A DNA stretch of 64,000 nt from Aureimonas fodinaquatilis (lineage in GTDB: Bacteria > Pseudomonadota > Alphaproteobacteria > Rhizobiales > Rhizobiaceae): the NCBI RefSeq assembly GCF_008369445.1, contig NZ_VTWH01000002.1, forward strand, positions 434,001 through 498,000, written 5' to 3'. A model generated the notes under the pieces. That model searched no databases. It saw only the letters and a list, made by a program, of their open reading frames with translations, and was not told where the DNA came from. This document shows, in pieces, positions 10,278 through 20,505 of the stretch; positions within the stretch are counted from its first letter, which is position 1, and each line of letters starts with the position of its first letter. The position numbers were made by a program, and so were the translations under genes.

Positions 10278-12491
10278 CTACGGCTTTTTCCATTGTTCGG
10301 GCCAAGGTGCCAGCCGATGCTGGTTCCACTCTTCTGACGCAGCCGAAGCGGACTTTATTGCGGTAAACCCACCTCGACGGTCTGGAAATATTGCCACAGC
10401 GCCATCACGCCGCAACGTGCGAAGCGTTATCAATTCTGCGCCTGTGGCACATAGTTCCTGCTTCGAAGCTCTGGCAACTATGACGATATCAGCCTTCGCA
10501 CACAGGCTTTCGGTCAGTTGCCACTCATCTGTCCAGGCCACACGCAAACCTGTCTTCGTCGTTGCCTGGCACACGCTGGAGGCGCATTGAAAAGCTGCAT
10601 TCTGCGCGCCTGCTGGCATTACCTCTGCGCCAAAAGCCCTTTCCCATTGCTCGGCTATGAAGCTGCCGGGTCGTTCCTGCAGGTGGTGCAGCACTTTTCC
10701 ATCATACAGGGCAACCTGCTTGCCATCCTCGAAAACCACAACTTCCGGCAGGGCTGGTCGCAGAGTGATGAATACCAGCCCGCAGACGATTGCCGGCACT
10801 GCCAACCAGCGCAGTGCACTGGCCATAAAACTGGAAATGAGGACAGCGGCGATAAAAAATCCAATCGACGCAGTGGGAATGATGCCGGATGGATAATCCG
10901 GGAATGCCGTTGCCAGCCAATCGGCAATTTTGAAAACAAGGGTCAGACCCCAGCCCAGGGCAACAAGAAATGGCTGGTCCAGCCCTAAAGGCATCAGGAA
11001 AGTGCCAATCAGGGCAAGCGGCATGATCCAGACGCTGAACAGAGGTGCAGTCAGTACATTGGCAATCAGGCTGAACGGCGCAACACGCTGAAAATGATAG
11101 GCGGCAAATGGCGCGGTTGCTGCGCTGGCGATAAACGAGGCCAGAAGTGCGAGCACAATCCAGTTGCCTGGATTGTTGAACATCGGCCATGGGCTATCCG
11201 CGGTTTCTCTGGTGTAACGCCTCGTGTACCAGCGGCTGATGGCAGCATAAATGCCGATCAGGGCGGCTGTTGCAGCAAAAGACATTTGAAAGCTGGCGGA
11301 AACAACCTCATGCGGAGAAGCGGCAACCACGAGCAGCGCGGCAATGGAAACATTGCGAATGGTCAGCGCCGGTCGGTCGATCAGAATTGCGCCAAGCATG
11401 ATGACCAGCATCAGATATGAGCGCTCTGTTGCCACATTGGGACCGGCAATCGCCAGATAGAATGTGGAGACAAGCAAAGCGGCGGCAGCGGCAATCTTGC
11501 GTGTTGGATAGCGCATTGCAAGAGATGGCCAAAGCGCCAGACCACGGCGCGTCAGCAGCATGACAAAGCCCGCGACCAGCGCCATGTGGTAGCCGGAGAT
11601 GGAAAGCACATGCGACAGTCCGGTGACCCGCAGATCGTCATTCACCTTTTCAGGAATGCCTGCACGCTCTCCGGAAATCAGCGCCGCGGCAACTGCCCCT
11701 TCCGGTCCTGCTATCACCTGGCGAACCCGCTCTGAGATTGCCGTGCGCAATGCGATAAGCTTCTCCTGCCATGCTGCTGTGCCGCTAAGGGCACTTGTTG
11801 AAGCGGCATTCTTATCAGGTGGTCCAAGCGAGTAGCCATATGCACCAATTCCGTTGAAGTAAGCTCCGAACGCGAAGTCGTACCCCCCGGGCAATGCCGG
11901 GCCACTGGGCGGAGCCAGGCGCACCAGACTGGAAAAGGTGCCGCCGATCGGTATTGGCTCATGCCTGCTGGAAACCACCACCCGAATTCGCTCTGGTGGA
12001 CGCGATAAGGCAGGCCGCCGGGTGTGCTGAACATCGACCACATAGCGCATTTTGCCCCGTGCGTCGGCTTCCCGCTGAACCACCCTGCCCGTAACGTGCA
12101 CGGTAGTCGGGCCAGACAGAAGAGTGGTCTGCACGCGTGATATTTCGTTAAAAGCCAGCAATTGCCCTGCTGCCATTGCGGCCACCAGCACACAAGCATA
12201 GTGAGCCCATGGGCGCGAAAGCTGCCAGATGGCAACAGCCACGGCACTTATGAGAATGATCAATGCCTGCACAACTGCCAGGCGCAGACCGTAACCGTAA
12301 AAGGCTGCAATTCCGAAAATCAGCCCAATCGGCACGAGATGAAAAGCCGAGCGAGCGCGATCTTCCCGCGCCAGGGCCGCACGCAACCAATGGCCAAAAG
12401 ACAGGAACAACCTGGCCAGAGCCGGATTGGTTTTGAACTGGGCAGAATTGCCCGTTCCCAGCCTCATCAATCCGGTTGTCCTTTTTGCCAT
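10278..12491 (-). CDS. comEC: ComEC/Rec2-family membrane protein lacking a recognisable metallo-beta-lactamase domain
   Basis: ComEC proteins form the inner-membrane channel for DNA uptake in competent bacteria. This 737-residue protein has an N-terminal DUF4131-like soluble/OB-type region (around residues 90-230) between membrane helices. A Competence domain follows, seen from LISGERAGIPEKVNDDLRVTGLSHVLSISGYHMA and many hydrophobic helices. After the last helix only about 130 residues remain (VVFEDGKQVALYDGK), without an HxHxDH metal site, so the C-terminal nuclease-like domain is missing or degenerate. Short versions of this kind are common between lexA and gltX in alphaproteobacteria. Actual DNA uptake is unproven. 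Confidence 0.9.
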   Translation of the reverse strand: MAKRTTGLMRLGTGNSAQFKTNPALARLFLSFGHWLRAALAREDRARSAFHLVPIGLIFGIAAFYGYGLRLAVVQALIILISAVAVAIWQLSRPWAHYACVLVAAMAAGQLLAFNEISRVQTTLLSGPTTVHVTGRVVQREADARGKMRYVVDVQHTRRPALSRPPERIRVVVSSRHEPIPIGGTFSSLVRLAPPSGPALPGGYDFAFGAYFNGIGAYGYSLGPPDKNAASTSALSGTAAWQEKLIALRTAISERVRQVIAGPEGAVAAALISGERAGIPEKVNDDLRVTGLSHVLSISGYHMALVAGFVMLLTRRGLALWPSLAMRYPTRKIAAAAALLVSTFYLAIAGPNVATERSYLMLVIMLGAILIDRPALTIRNVSIAALLVVAASPHEVVSASFQMSFAATAALIGIYAAISRWYTRRYTRETADSPWPMFNNPGNWIVLALLASFIASAATAPFAAYHFQRVAPFSLIANVLTAPLFSVWIMPLALIGTFLMPLGLDQPFLVALGWGLTLVFKIADWLATAFPDYPSGIIPTASIGFFIAAVLISSFMASALRWLAVPAIVCGLVFITLRPALPEVVVFEDGKQVALYDGKVLHHLQERPGSFIAEQWERAFGAEVMPAGAQNAAFQCASSVCQATTKTGLRVAWTDEWQLTESLCAKADIVIVARASKQELCATGAELITLRTLRRDGAVAIFPDRRGGFTAIKSASAASEEWNQHRLAPWPEQWKKP

Positions 12492-12641
12492 TGCACGCTT
12501 GTCTCACCTCGGACCTATGCTACACAGCAGGCAACGGAAGCTGAACGAAAATTCGGCGAATTCACCCGCCCGCGACCGGTTTTCCAGACCTTGCGCCCGC
12601 TGAGTGTGGTTATCGCTGATAATTGAATATCTGGAGTTTAC

Positions 12642-14063
12642 ATGACCGAAACAGTCATCACCCGATTTGCACCTTCACCAACCGGTTTCCTTCATATTGG
12701 TGGTGCGCGCACCGCCCTGTTCAACTGGCTGTATGCGCGCCACCATGGCGGTCGCATGCTGTTGCGCATTGAGGATACTGACAGGGAACGCTCGACGCAG
12801 GCGGCAGTGGACGCGATCATAGAGGGGTTGAACTGGTTGGGTCTGGAAGCGGATGAGCCGCCGGTTTCGCAAGTCGAGCGTGCTGGTCGCCACCGGGAGG
12901 TGGCGGAAGAAATGGTGCGCAACGGCAATGCCTATTATTGCTATGCCAGCCAGCAGGAGCTGGAGGAAATGCGCGAAAAGGCCAAGGCAGAGAAACGCCC
13001 GCCCCGTTATGACGGGCGCTGGCGCGACCGGGATGCATCTGAAGCGCCCGCCGACATCAAACCTGTCATTCGCCTGCGCGCTCCGCTGGAAGGCGAAACA
13101 CTGGTGCGCGATCAGGTGCAGGGTGATGTGCGCTTTCCTAACAAGGATCTCGACGATCTGGTCCTGCTGCGTTCAGACGGGACGCCCACCTATATGCTGG
13201 CTGTTGTGGTGGACGACCACGACATGGGCGTGACCCATGTTATCCGCGGTGATGACCACCTGACCAATGCGGGTCGGCAAACACTGATTTATAATGCCAT
13301 GGGATGGGACGTGCCCGTGATGGCGCATATTCCGCTTATTCATGGCGCAGATGGCGCAAAACTGTCCAAACGTCATGGTGCGTTGGGTGTTGAGGCCTAT
13401 CGCGAGCTCGGCTATCTGCCAGACGCGTTGAAAAACTATCTTGCGCGTCTGGGCTGGAGCCACGGCAATGACGAGATCATGTCAATTGAAGACATGATCC
13501 GCTGGTTTGATATTGTCGATGTCAACAAGGGTGCAGCACGCTTCGACTTTGCCAAGCTTGAAGCAGTGAACGGCCACTGGATCCGCGACAGCGAGGACAG
13601 TGTTCTGACAGACATGCTGATCGGCGAGAAGGATTTCCTGCCGAATGGCGACATTCTGAAACAGAAAGATGAAAGCACCACGCGCCGCCTGCTTCTTCAA
13701 GCAATGCCAGGCCTGAAAGAGCGTGCGAAGACTTTGGTAGAACTGGCTGATAGCACAAGCTATTTGTTCGCCAGTCGCCCATTGGAACTGCAGGAAAAGG
13801 CGGCTGAAATACTGAACGGTGATGGACGGGCTTTCATTGCCGGGGTGCTGCCAGGGTTGCAGGCTGTGTCGGAATGGAAAGTAGCTGAGCTTGAGGCTGC
13901 CGTGCGCGACTACGCTGAAAGCAATGGTTTGAAGCTTGGCAAGGTTGCACAGCCGCTGCGCGCCGCTTTGACAGGGCGCTCCACTTCACCCGGTGTTTTT
14001 GACGTTCTGGAGGTGCTGGGCCGCGATGAGTCGCTGGGGCGTTTGTCTGACCAGTCGGCCTGA
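12642..14063 (+). CDS. gltX: Glutamate--tRNA ligase
   Basis: It charges tRNA-Glu, and often tRNA-Gln in alphaproteobacteria that use the transamidation pathway. It is a class I synthetase of 473 residues with the HIGH-type motif [19 protein letters not shown] and the KMSKS-type motif [27 protein letters not shown] lies in the Rossmann core. The C-terminal part is the anticodon-binding helical domain. It is divergent from comEC and followed by gltA, an order typical of the group. Confidence 0.97.
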   Translation: MTETVITRFAPSPTGFLHIGGARTALFNWLYARHHGGRMLLRIEDTDRERSTQAAVDAIIEGLNWLGLEADEPPVSQVERAGRHREVAEEMVRNGNAYYCYASQQELEEMREKAKAEKRPPRYDGRWRDRDASEAPADIKPVIRLRAPLEGETLVRDQVQGDVRFPNKDLDDLVLLRSDGTPTYMLAVVVDDHDMGVTHVIRGDDHLTNAGRQTLIYNAMGWDVPVMAHIPLIHGADGAKLSKRHGALGVEAYRELGYLPDALKNYLARLGWSHGNDEIMSIEDMIRWFDIVDVNKGAARFDFAKLEAVNGHWIRDSEDSVLTDMLIGEKDFLPNGDILKQKDESTTRRLLLQAMPGLKERAKTLVELADSTSYLFASRPLELQEKAAEILNGDGRAFIAGVLPGLQAVSEWKVAELEAAVRDYAESNGLKLGKVAQPLRAALTGRSTSPGVFDVLEVLGRDESLGRLSDQSA

Positions 14064-14353
14064 AGAATGCGAGCGTAAATGCACTGGTTTACGCTGCACC
14101 ACAGCATAAACCACCATCGTCCCGCGATTCCGCAAATCGCGGGCCTATGGTGGTGAAAGACAGTACACCCAGGCTTGAATGCCCAATTATTCGGCATTTG
14201 CGTTGGTAAGACTGCTTATTTTTCGTTGCAACGCAGAAAGACCATGCAGAAAACTTGTCTGTGGGGGCTGGACGCGTTAGGCATGAGCACCAAAATCGAT
14301 GTGTGCAACGCCGAACATTCTTGTTCGGCAGCAAGACGCGGAAGGGAGATTGC
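14064..14353. other. gltX-gltA intergenic region
   Basis: This 290-base gap holds the palindrome at 14110-14154 and, after it, the probable gltA promoter and leader. No credible gene was seen; the frame open from 14255 into gltA lacks a family-like N-terminus. Confidence 0.6.
14110..14154. repeat. Large two-stem palindrome between gltX and gltA
   Basis: Outer arms 14110-14117 and 14147-14154 (8 bp) and inner arms 14121-14129 and 14135-14143 (9 bp, CCCGCGATT) form one long hairpin with a five-base loop. No T-run follows on either strand, so it may be a mobile palindromic intergenic repeat or a processing/termination structure rather than a classic terminator. Confidence 0.7.
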
Positions 14354-15643
14354 ATGAGTGATGCGGCAAAGCTGGTGCTGGGCGAAAAAGATGCCGAACT
14401 GGGCATTCGCCACGGTACAATCGGGCCGGATGTTGTAGATATTGCAGCTCTTTATCGTGATACTGGCCTGTTCACATATGACCCTGGGTTCACATCCACT
14501 GCATCGTGTGAATCAAAAATTACGTACATTGATGGCGACGAAGGTGTTTTGCTGCACCGCGGCTATCCAATCGAACAATTGGCCGAAAAAGGCGATTTTC
14601 TGGAAATCTGCTATCTGCTTTTGTATGGCGAACTGCCAACGCAGCAGGAACGTGACGACTTCATCTACCGCGTAACGCGCCATACTATGGTGCACGAGCA
14701 GATGACCAAGTTTTTCAGCGGCTTCCGACGTGACGCGCACCCGATGGCCGTTATGGTGGGCTCAGTCGGTGCACTGTCGGCTTTCTATCACGACTCGACA
14801 GATATCACAGATCCGCATCAGCGGATGGTCGCGTCTATCCGCATGGTTGCGAAAATTCCAACCCTTGCGGCCATGGCCTACAAATATCACATTGGCCAGC
14901 CATTCGTTTATCCGCGCAACGACCTTTCCTATGCAGAAAACTTTCTGCACATGTGCTTTGCCGTTCCGTGCGAGCCTTACCAGATCAATCCGGTTCTCGC
15001 GAAGGCGATGGACCGGATTTTCATTTTGCACGCGGATCACGAGCAGAACGCCTCGACATCCACCGTGCGACTTGCAGGCTCTTCCGGCGCCAACCCATTT
15101 GCCTGTATTGCAGCGGGCGTTGCCTGCCTTTGGGGCCCGGCGCATGGCGGAGCAAATGAGGCAGCATTGAACATGCTGACCGAAATCGGCACCAAGGACC
15201 GGATCCCGGAATTCATTGCCCGCGCCAAGGACAAGAATGATCCTTTCCGGCTGATGGGCTTTGGCCACCGCGTCTATAAAAACTATGACCCTCGCGCCAA
15301 GATCATGCAGCAGACCTGCCATGAAGTGCTGGATGAGCTGGGCCTGAAGGACGATCCATTGCTGGAAGTGGCTATGGAACTGGAGCATATTGCTCTGAAT
15401 GATCCATACTTCATTGAAAAGAAGCTCTACCCCAACGTTGATTTCTATTCAGGCATCACGCTGAAGGCACTTGGCTTCCCGACCACGATGTTCACCGTGC
15501 TGTTTGCCGTAGCGCGCACAGTTGGCTGGATCGCGCAGTGGAAAGAAATGATTGAAGATCCGCAGCAGCGCATTGGTCGCCCGCGCCAGCTCTACACAGG
15601 CGCACCGCAGCGGGACTATCTGTCGCTGGATGATCGCAGCTAG
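14354..15643 (+). CDS. gltA: Citrate synthase
   Basis: It condenses acetyl-CoA and oxaloacetate to citrate, the entry step of the TCA cycle. Starting at the ATG at 14354 (AGGGAG seven bases upstream) gives 429 residues, the size of the hexameric, NADH-regulated type II enzyme. Key motifs are [20 protein letters not shown], the His of [23 protein letters not shown] and [14 protein letters not shown]. It is followed by a strong terminator. Confidence 0.97.
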   Translation: MSDAAKLVLGEKDAELGIRHGTIGPDVVDIAALYRDTGLFTYDPGFTSTASCESKITYIDGDEGVLLHRGYPIEQLAEKGDFLEICYLLLYGELPTQQERDDFIYRVTRHTMVHEQMTKFFSGFRRDAHPMAVMVGSVGALSAFYHDSTDITDPHQRMVASIRMVAKIPTLAAMAYKYHIGQPFVYPRNDLSYAENFLHMCFAVPCEPYQINPVLAKAMDRIFILHADHEQNASTSTVRLAGSSGANPFACIAAGVACLWGPAHGGANEAALNMLTEIGTKDRIPEFIARAKDKNDPFRLMGFGHRVYKNYDPRAKIMQQTCHEVLDELGLKDDPLLEVAMELEHIALNDPYFIEKKLYPNVDFYSGITLKALGFPTTMFTVLFAVARTVGWIAQWKEMIEDPQQRIGRPRQLYTGAPQRDYLSLDDRS

Positions 15644-15714
15644 AGCGTTCTCCGCTGAACAGGTTTGTTTCGGCGGAAACAGGCGATCAAGAGTTCGCAT
15701 GAAGAGATGTGAAA

Positions 15715-15751
15715 AACCGGCAAGGGTGGGTGCACCTTTGCCGGTTCTTTT
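15715..15751 (+). terminator. Rho-independent terminator of gltA
   Basis: AACCGGCAA (15715-15723) pairs with TTGCCGGTT (15738-15746), followed by CTTTT. It lies 70 bases after the gltA stop and just before the convergent lpxB end, so it may serve both directions. Confidence 0.8.
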
Positions 15752-15761
15752 ATGAGGCTTT

Positions 15762-16913
15762 CTAACCCCGGACTTTATCCGCTATGGTTTGCAGAATGAC
15801 GTCCGCGCCCAATTCTTCCGGCGGGCGGGAAACTGCCATACGCCGCCTCACCTCATCAAAACCTGCCATTTGTGCTGCACGCTCCGGTGTGTCCGTTAAA
15901 AGCCTTTCCAGACAGCGGCTGAGCAGTTCCGGTCGCACAAATTCGTGGAAATGCTCGGGCACCAGGGGGTGGTCCACCACATAATTCGGCAATGCTGCGG
16001 TCCAGCCGGTTATCAGATGCCGGAACTGGTAAGTGAAACCATCCAGCCGATAGCCCAGAGCCATGGGAACGCCGGCAAGGGCAAGTTCCAAAGCAACTGT
16101 ACCGGACGCAGCAAGAGCAGCATCACCAACCGCGAAAGCCTGCCATTTGGCTTCATCACCTATCGCAAGTTCTGGCTTGTGAGGCCATGAGGCAAGCTTC
16201 TGTTCAACCAGTTTCTGCACACGCGGCACTACTGGCAAAATTGCGCGCAACTCTGGCATACGCTGTTTCAGCGCAGCAAACGTGCTGCCAAAATCATCCA
16301 TCAGGCGATTGATCTCGCCCCGGCGTGAACCGGGAAGAATAAGCAGCACAGGCAGAGTAGCAGGTTTTGTGCGTGCGCCCTTCTTCCAGATGGCCTGAAG
16401 ATGCGGTTCGCTCATTAGCGGGTGACCGGCATAGGTTGCAGGCGGGCCGTTCAATTCGCGAAATATGGCCGGTTCGAATGGAAACAGGCAGATGGAATGG
16501 TCCACCGCCGCGGCCAGAGCTTCCAATCGCTTTGGGCGGTATGCCCAGACAGCCGGTGGCACCACATTGATGATCGGCAGATCCGGCTGCGCCTTGCGCA
16601 ATCGCGTTGCAACCCGATTGGTGAAGGTGAAACTGTCTATCGTCACAACAGCGTCCGGCTTTTGCGCCAACAGATAATCGGTTGTTTGTGAAAGGCGGCG
16701 CATCAATTGTGGAAGACGCGCAACAATTGCACCAATGCCGATAATGGACAGTTCCTCAATGTCGAACAGGCTGTTAAGCCCCTGCGCAGCCATAGCCCGA
16801 CCGCCCAGTCCGACAGGTTCCACCACCGCACCGCTTTGCTTTGCCAGCCCGCGTATCAGGTCAGCCCCAATCCGGTCTGCTGACTCTTCGCCAACTACAA
16901 AGCCGATTTTCAT
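15762..16913 (-). CDS. lpxB: Lipid-A-disaccharide synthase
   Basis: LpxB joins UDP-2,3-diacylglucosamine and lipid X to make the lipid A disaccharide at the cytoplasmic face of the inner membrane. Started at the ATG at 16913 (MKIGFVVGEESADRIGADLI), two bases after the lpxI stop, it has 383 residues, the family norm. Recognisable motifs are GVGGRAM-like GLGGRAMAAQG, the PDAVVTIDSFTFTNR segment, INVVPPAVWAYRP, LLILPGSRRGEINR and AASGTVALELALAG. Confidence 0.96.
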   Translation of the reverse strand: MKIGFVVGEESADRIGADLIRGLAKQSGAVVEPVGLGGRAMAAQGLNSLFDIEELSIIGIGAIVARLPQLMRRLSQTTDYLLAQKPDAVVTIDSFTFTNRVATRLRKAQPDLPIINVVPPAVWAYRPKRLEALAAAVDHSICLFPFEPAIFRELNGPPATYAGHPLMSEPHLQAIWKKGARTKPATLPVLLILPGSRRGEINRLMDDFGSTFAALKQRMPELRAILPVVPRVQKLVEQKLASWPHKPELAIGDEAKWQAFAVGDAALAASGTVALELALAGVPMALGYRLDGFTYQFRHLITGWTAALPNYVVDHPLVPEHFHEFVRPELLSRCLERLLTDTPERAAQMAGFDEVRRRMAVSRPPEELGADVILQTIADKVRG

Positions 16914-16915
16914 GT

Positions 16916-17815
16916 TCAATCCTGAATTTGTGTCCGGTTTATTCCGACAATGAAAATGTCCTGTGCCTGAGCCGCTTCCACCACGCTCTGAGCATCAATA
17001 ACCAGCGAATGGCCGGCTGTCAGGCCGATGCCTTTCAGGCCGCATTCCGCCGCCTGCGCAATGGTTTCAACACCGATGCTGGGCAGGTCAAAGCGCAGGT
17101 CCTGCTGCGGCTTAACACTTTTGAACAGCACACAGGGCTCCGAACGGCCAATCTTGCCACGATTGCGCAAATCGGCCACCCGTTTGAGCATTTCCCGCGT
17201 TCCCTCTATCCCCTCCAGAGCAATGACCCTGTCGGGCGAAGCAACCGCCGCCTGTCCGATGTCCAGCGCACCCAGCGAGATTGCGGCCTGCGCCGCGCGC
17301 ATCAGAGCGCGTTCCGCAAGCTCACCTGGTTGCTTGCCCGTGATCAGCCCTTCCGGCGTCAAAACCTCCGGCAGGATTTCCTGAACAGAATGCATGGAAA
17401 ATCCGCGCTTTTCAAAGGCGCGCGAAACAGCGCGTAACAGGCTGTCATCTCCGCCCCGCACGATGCTGAAAATTTCCGGTAGAAACATGAGCGTGCGCAG
17501 GCTCGGCAGCATGGAACGATAGTCCGGCCTGACCGATATTGTGCCGCACATGATCACGTGCCGTATGTCGAAACCGCGCATAACGGCGAAAATATCGCCG
17601 GTTTGCGACCATTTCATCGGGCGCGTGGGAAAGCCCGCCCAGTTATCATTCCAACCATCACCCACCGGAATGATGACCGGTGCCCAACCAGCTTCCCGTG
17701 CCTTGGCCGCAACCATGCGTGGCAACGCCCCACCACCGGCGATGAGACCCAGAGGCTCCCCCGCCGAAGCTGGCAAAAGCGGTGTCAACTCAGCCTGGTC
17801 GAGCGAGGAAAGCAT
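16916..17815 (-). CDS. lpxI: UDP-2,3-diacylglucosamine pyrophosphatase LpxI
   Basis: LpxI hydrolyses UDP-2,3-diacylglucosamine to lipid X and UMP. It is the alphaproteobacterial replacement for LpxH. The 299-residue reading has LGLIAGGGALPRMVA at the start of the conserved domain, GTISVRPDY, GDDSLLRAVSRAFEKRGF and the C-terminal PSIGVETIAQAAECGLKGIGLTAG block of the DUF1009 family. The first ATG (17815) overlaps lpxA by 31 bases; in-frame TTG codons at 17788 and 17776 would give a smaller overlap or none, so the start is uncertain. It sits between lpxA and lpxB as expected. Confidence 0.93.
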   Translation of the reverse strand: MLSSLDQAELTPLLPASAGEPLGLIAGGGALPRMVAAKAREAGWAPVIIPVGDGWNDNWAGFPTRPMKWSQTGDIFAVMRGFDIRHVIMCGTISVRPDYRSMLPSLRTLMFLPEIFSIVRGGDDSLLRAVSRAFEKRGFSMHSVQEILPEVLTPEGLITGKQPGELAERALMRAAQAAISLGALDIGQAAVASPDRVIALEGIEGTREMLKRVADLRNRGKIGRSEPCVLFKSVKPQQDLRFDLPSIGVETIAQAAECGLKGIGLTAGHSLVIDAQSVVEAAQAQDIFIVGINRTQIQD

Positions 17816-18591
17816 AGTGCCCTGTCGCCACCCGAACGGATGAAACCCAGAAGGTCCTGAACCAGCGGATCTTCCGGAAATTCAGTTTCCACTTCTTCCA
17901 TGTTTTCCTTGAAGGTCATGTCGTCAGAAAACAGCATGCGGTAAGCCTTGCGCACATTGCGAATGGCTTCGCGGTTGAACCCGGCACGCTTCATGCCAAT
18001 CAGGTTCAGGCCAAACAGATGCGCCCGGTTGCCAAGCACCATGCCAAATGGAATGACATCACCTTCCACCGCAGCCAGACCACCAATATAGGCGTGGTGC
18101 CCAACCCGTGTGAACTGGTGGATACCTGAACCGCCGGCAATGGTGGCATAGTCACCAATTGTGCAGTGGCCCGCCAGCATGACATTGTTGATCAGCGTTG
18201 CATGGCTGCCAACGACGCAGTCATGCGCCACATGCGCGCCGGTAAAAAACGAGCAATTGTCGCCCACGGTTGTTTCCGAGCGACCCTGAATGGTGCCCGG
18301 GTTCATGGTCACGCTTTCCCGGATCAGACAGTTTTTGCCAATGACCAGTCGCGTATCTTCACCCTTGTATTTCAGGTGCTGCGGTGCATGGCCAAGTGAT
18401 GCAAAAGGATAGATATTGGCATTGTCGCCAATGCTGGTATTGCCCGCCAGAACCACGTGCGAATGCAGCCGCGAATTGCTGCCCAGCACCACGCGCGGGC
18501 CGATATGGCAAAATGGGCCAATCTCGCAACCTTCGCCAACAGTGGCACCATCTTCAACAATGGCAGTGGGATGAATTGTGCTTGACGTCAT
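17785..18591 (-). CDS. lpxA: Acyl-ACP--UDP-N-acetylglucosamine O-acyltransferase
   Basis: LpxA adds the first 3-hydroxyacyl chain to UDP-GlcNAc in lipid A synthesis. The 268-residue sequence is a left-handed beta-helix of hexapeptide repeats, beginning IHPTAIVEDGATVGEGCEIG. The catalytic-His region GAHVAHDCVVGSH and the C-terminal helical domain (GLNLIGMKRAGFNREAI) are present. It lies 6 bases after fabZ and overlaps lpxI downstream. Confidence 0.97.
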   Translation of the reverse strand: MTSSTIHPTAIVEDGATVGEGCEIGPFCHIGPRVVLGSNSRLHSHVVLAGNTSIGDNANIYPFASLGHAPQHLKYKGEDTRLVIGKNCLIRESVTMNPGTIQGRSETTVGDNCSFFTGAHVAHDCVVGSHATLINNVMLAGHCTIGDYATIAGGSGIHQFTRVGHHAYIGGLAAVEGDVIPFGMVLGNRAHLFGLNLIGMKRAGFNREAIRNVRKAYRMLFSDDMTFKENMEEVETEFPEDPLVQDLLGFIRSGGDRALCFPRSTRLS

Positions 18592-18597
18592 GGCTGT

Positions 18598-19065
18598 TCA
18601 GGCCGCCTCTCGGGTTGCAACCATGGCGCTGACAGTTGCTTCGGCAACCTTATTGCCATCAACCTTGGCAACGCATTCAAAACGCCAGATATTGCCGCGC
18701 TTCTTGCTCTGCACCACGTGGTATTCCAGTGTGTTGCCAGGCACTACCGGCTTGCGGAACTTGGCCTTGTCAATCGTCATCAGGTAAACCAGCGACGGCG
18801 ACCCTGACTTCTGCGAGCGCGTGCAGATTGCCCCGGCGGTCTGCGCCATGCCCTCAATGATCAAGACACCCGGCATGACCGGGTTTTCTGGAAAATGCCC
18901 CTGAAAATGCGGCTCGGATGCAGTCACGTTTTTGATGCCAATAGCGCTGCGATCACCATCAATTTCAATGATCCTGTCGACCAGCAAAAACGGATAGCGG
19001 TGCGGAAGAACCGCCATAATGTCCATAATGTCCATGCTGTCCAGCACGGCTGCTGTTTCACTCAT
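18598..19065 (-). CDS. fabZ: 3-hydroxyacyl-ACP dehydratase FabZ
   Basis: FabZ dehydrates 3-hydroxyacyl-ACP in fatty acid elongation and competes with LpxA for its substrate. Started at the ATG at 19065, with GGAGGG seven bases upstream, it has 155 residues. The hot-dog-fold signature is present: [13 protein letters not shown] with the catalytic His, [24 protein letters not shown] with the catalytic Glu. The start overlaps the lpxD stop by 8 bases, so the two are translationally coupled. Confidence 0.97.
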   Translation of the reverse strand: MSETAAVLDSMDIMDIMAVLPHRYPFLLVDRIIEIDGDRSAIGIKNVTASEPHFQGHFPENPVMPGVLIIEGMAQTAGAICTRSQKSGSPSLVYLMTIDKAKFRKPVVPGNTLEYHVVQSKKRGNIWRFECVAKVDGNKVAEATVSAMVATREAA

Positions 19066-20116
19066 TCTTCCCTCCAGTGGTGCGTCCAATCTTGGCCATT
19101 TCCCGCACCCACGTAACTTCCCGGAACCAATCTCGTACCGGATGCGCGGGAACCCCGCCCCAACGCGCCCCGGCAGGCACATCGCCCGCAACCGAACTGA
19201 CCGCGGCAATTTGTGCTCCGTTGCCAATCGTCACATGGCCATTAACGCCGCTCTGGCCCCCAATAGCCACATTATCCCCAATCGTAGCACTGCCTGCGAT
19301 GCCGACTTGCGATACGATGATACAATTGCGTCCGATACGGACATTGTGCGCAATCTGCACCTGATTATCGATTTTGGTGTTTTCACCAATCACCGTATCG
19401 CGAACAGCGCCACGGTCGATTGATGTGTTTGCACCGATTTCCACATTGTCCTGTACAATGACCCGGCCAATCTGAACCTGCTTCAAAATGCCACGACTGC
19501 CAATGGCATAGCCAAAGCCGTCCTGTCCAATAGAAACACCAGGGTGCAGGATAACCCGATTGCCAAGAAGCGCGTGCTGAACAGTTACATTCGGGCCGAT
19601 AGCACAATCGCGCCCGATCCTGCAGCCGGCGCCAACCGCAGCGCCGCCGGCAATCACCGTGCCGCCGCCAATTTCCGCATCCGGACCGATGGTGGCAAAA
19701 GCTTCCACTGTGACATTGGCTTCCAACCGGGCTGATGGATGAACGCTGGCTTGCGGCGAAATGCCCGATGAACCGCCAAAAGCTGCGGGAGACATTGCAG
19801 CAGGAAACAGAGCCGCGCCAATAAGCGCAAAGGCCGTTTGGGTATCCGCTACCACAAGTATCAATTTGTCAGCCGAAACCAGCTTGGCATGTTTGGGTGC
19901 AACCAGAATTGCCCCTGCCCGGCTGGCGACCAACGCCTCCTGATACCGGGGGTTATCGAAAAAACTGATGTCCGTTGGACCCGCGTTTTCCAGCGTTGCA
20001 ATGCCGTCTATCGGCGTTGCAGCATCTGCCGCAGTCGGTTCGACCGCACCACAAATTGCAGCAAGAGAACCAAGCGTATGCGGCTCGCCACGTTTAAAGA
20101 AGGAAGTCTCTGACAT
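19058..20116 (-). CDS. lpxD: UDP-3-O-acylglucosamine N-acyltransferase
   Basis: LpxD adds the second 3-hydroxyacyl chain (N-linked) in lipid A synthesis. The ATG at 20116 gives 352 residues with the N-terminal uridine-binding domain and a central run of hexapeptide repeats. The catalytic-His region is [21 protein letters not shown], and a short C-terminal helix carries [12 protein letters not shown]. It is separated from bamA by 389 bases containing a terminator, so it probably has its own promoter driving lpxD-fabZ-lpxA-lpxI-lpxB. Confidence 0.97.
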   Translation of the reverse strand: MSETSFFKRGEPHTLGSLAAICGAVEPTAADAATPIDGIATLENAGPTDISFFDNPRYQEALVASRAGAILVAPKHAKLVSADKLILVVADTQTAFALIGAALFPAAMSPAAFGGSSGISPQASVHPSARLEANVTVEAFATIGPDAEIGGGTVIAGGAAVGAGCRIGRDCAIGPNVTVQHALLGNRVILHPGVSIGQDGFGYAIGSRGILKQVQIGRVIVQDNVEIGANTSIDRGAVRDTVIGENTKIDNQVQIAHNVRIGRNCIIVSQVGIAGSATIGDNVAIGGQSGVNGHVTIGNGAQIAAVSSVAGDVPAGARWGGVPAHPVRDWFREVTWVREMAKIGRTTGGKNE

Positions 20117-20505
20117 ATGAGAACAATATCCTAAAGCATCATCCGAAAAGATGAATACGCTTGAGCACAAGATACTCGCAGACCGCCAGTCGAACCAATG
20201 CCAGAGTGGCAATGAAACACAACCGGCTCATGCGATATAAGCCTCAGTTGCTTCCACCGCTCATGCAACAATCAAAGCCCATTACGGGATTATCTTCTGG
20301 AAGCAGCCCTTACTATACAAAGCCTGTGCCACGCGCAATGCTTGAGATCCCACATGGCATGCAATGCCCGGGAATGACCTTGATTCAGCCGTCGCAAAGT
20401 CTAAAAAAATGCCCGCCCGGATTGAACCGGACGGGCACATGAAGCTGCTGACTGTTCCAGAGCATTGGGCTTCTGTTGAAACGACCTCGTTCCAACAAGG
20501 AATGC
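20117..20505. other. bamA-lpxD intergenic region
   Basis: This 389-base gap holds the bamA terminator near 20403-20437 and presumably the lpxD promoter. Around 20131-20155 there is a stretch resembling half of the palindromic element frequent between rhizobial genes (AGCATCATCCGAAAAGATG, with CATC/GATG arms). No credible gene is visible. Confidence 0.6.
20403..20437 (-). terminator. Rho-independent terminator of bamA
   Basis: Arms 20411-20420 and 20427-20436 (GCCCGCCCGG against CCGGACGGGC, one mismatch) are followed on the minus strand by a run of seven T. It lies about 70 bases after the bamA stop. Confidence 0.85.

Noticed and set aside
20131-20155. Complete rhizobial palindromic intergenic element
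   Set aside because: Only a half-like, degenerate stretch is present; mentioned in the gap entry but not called as a repeat.
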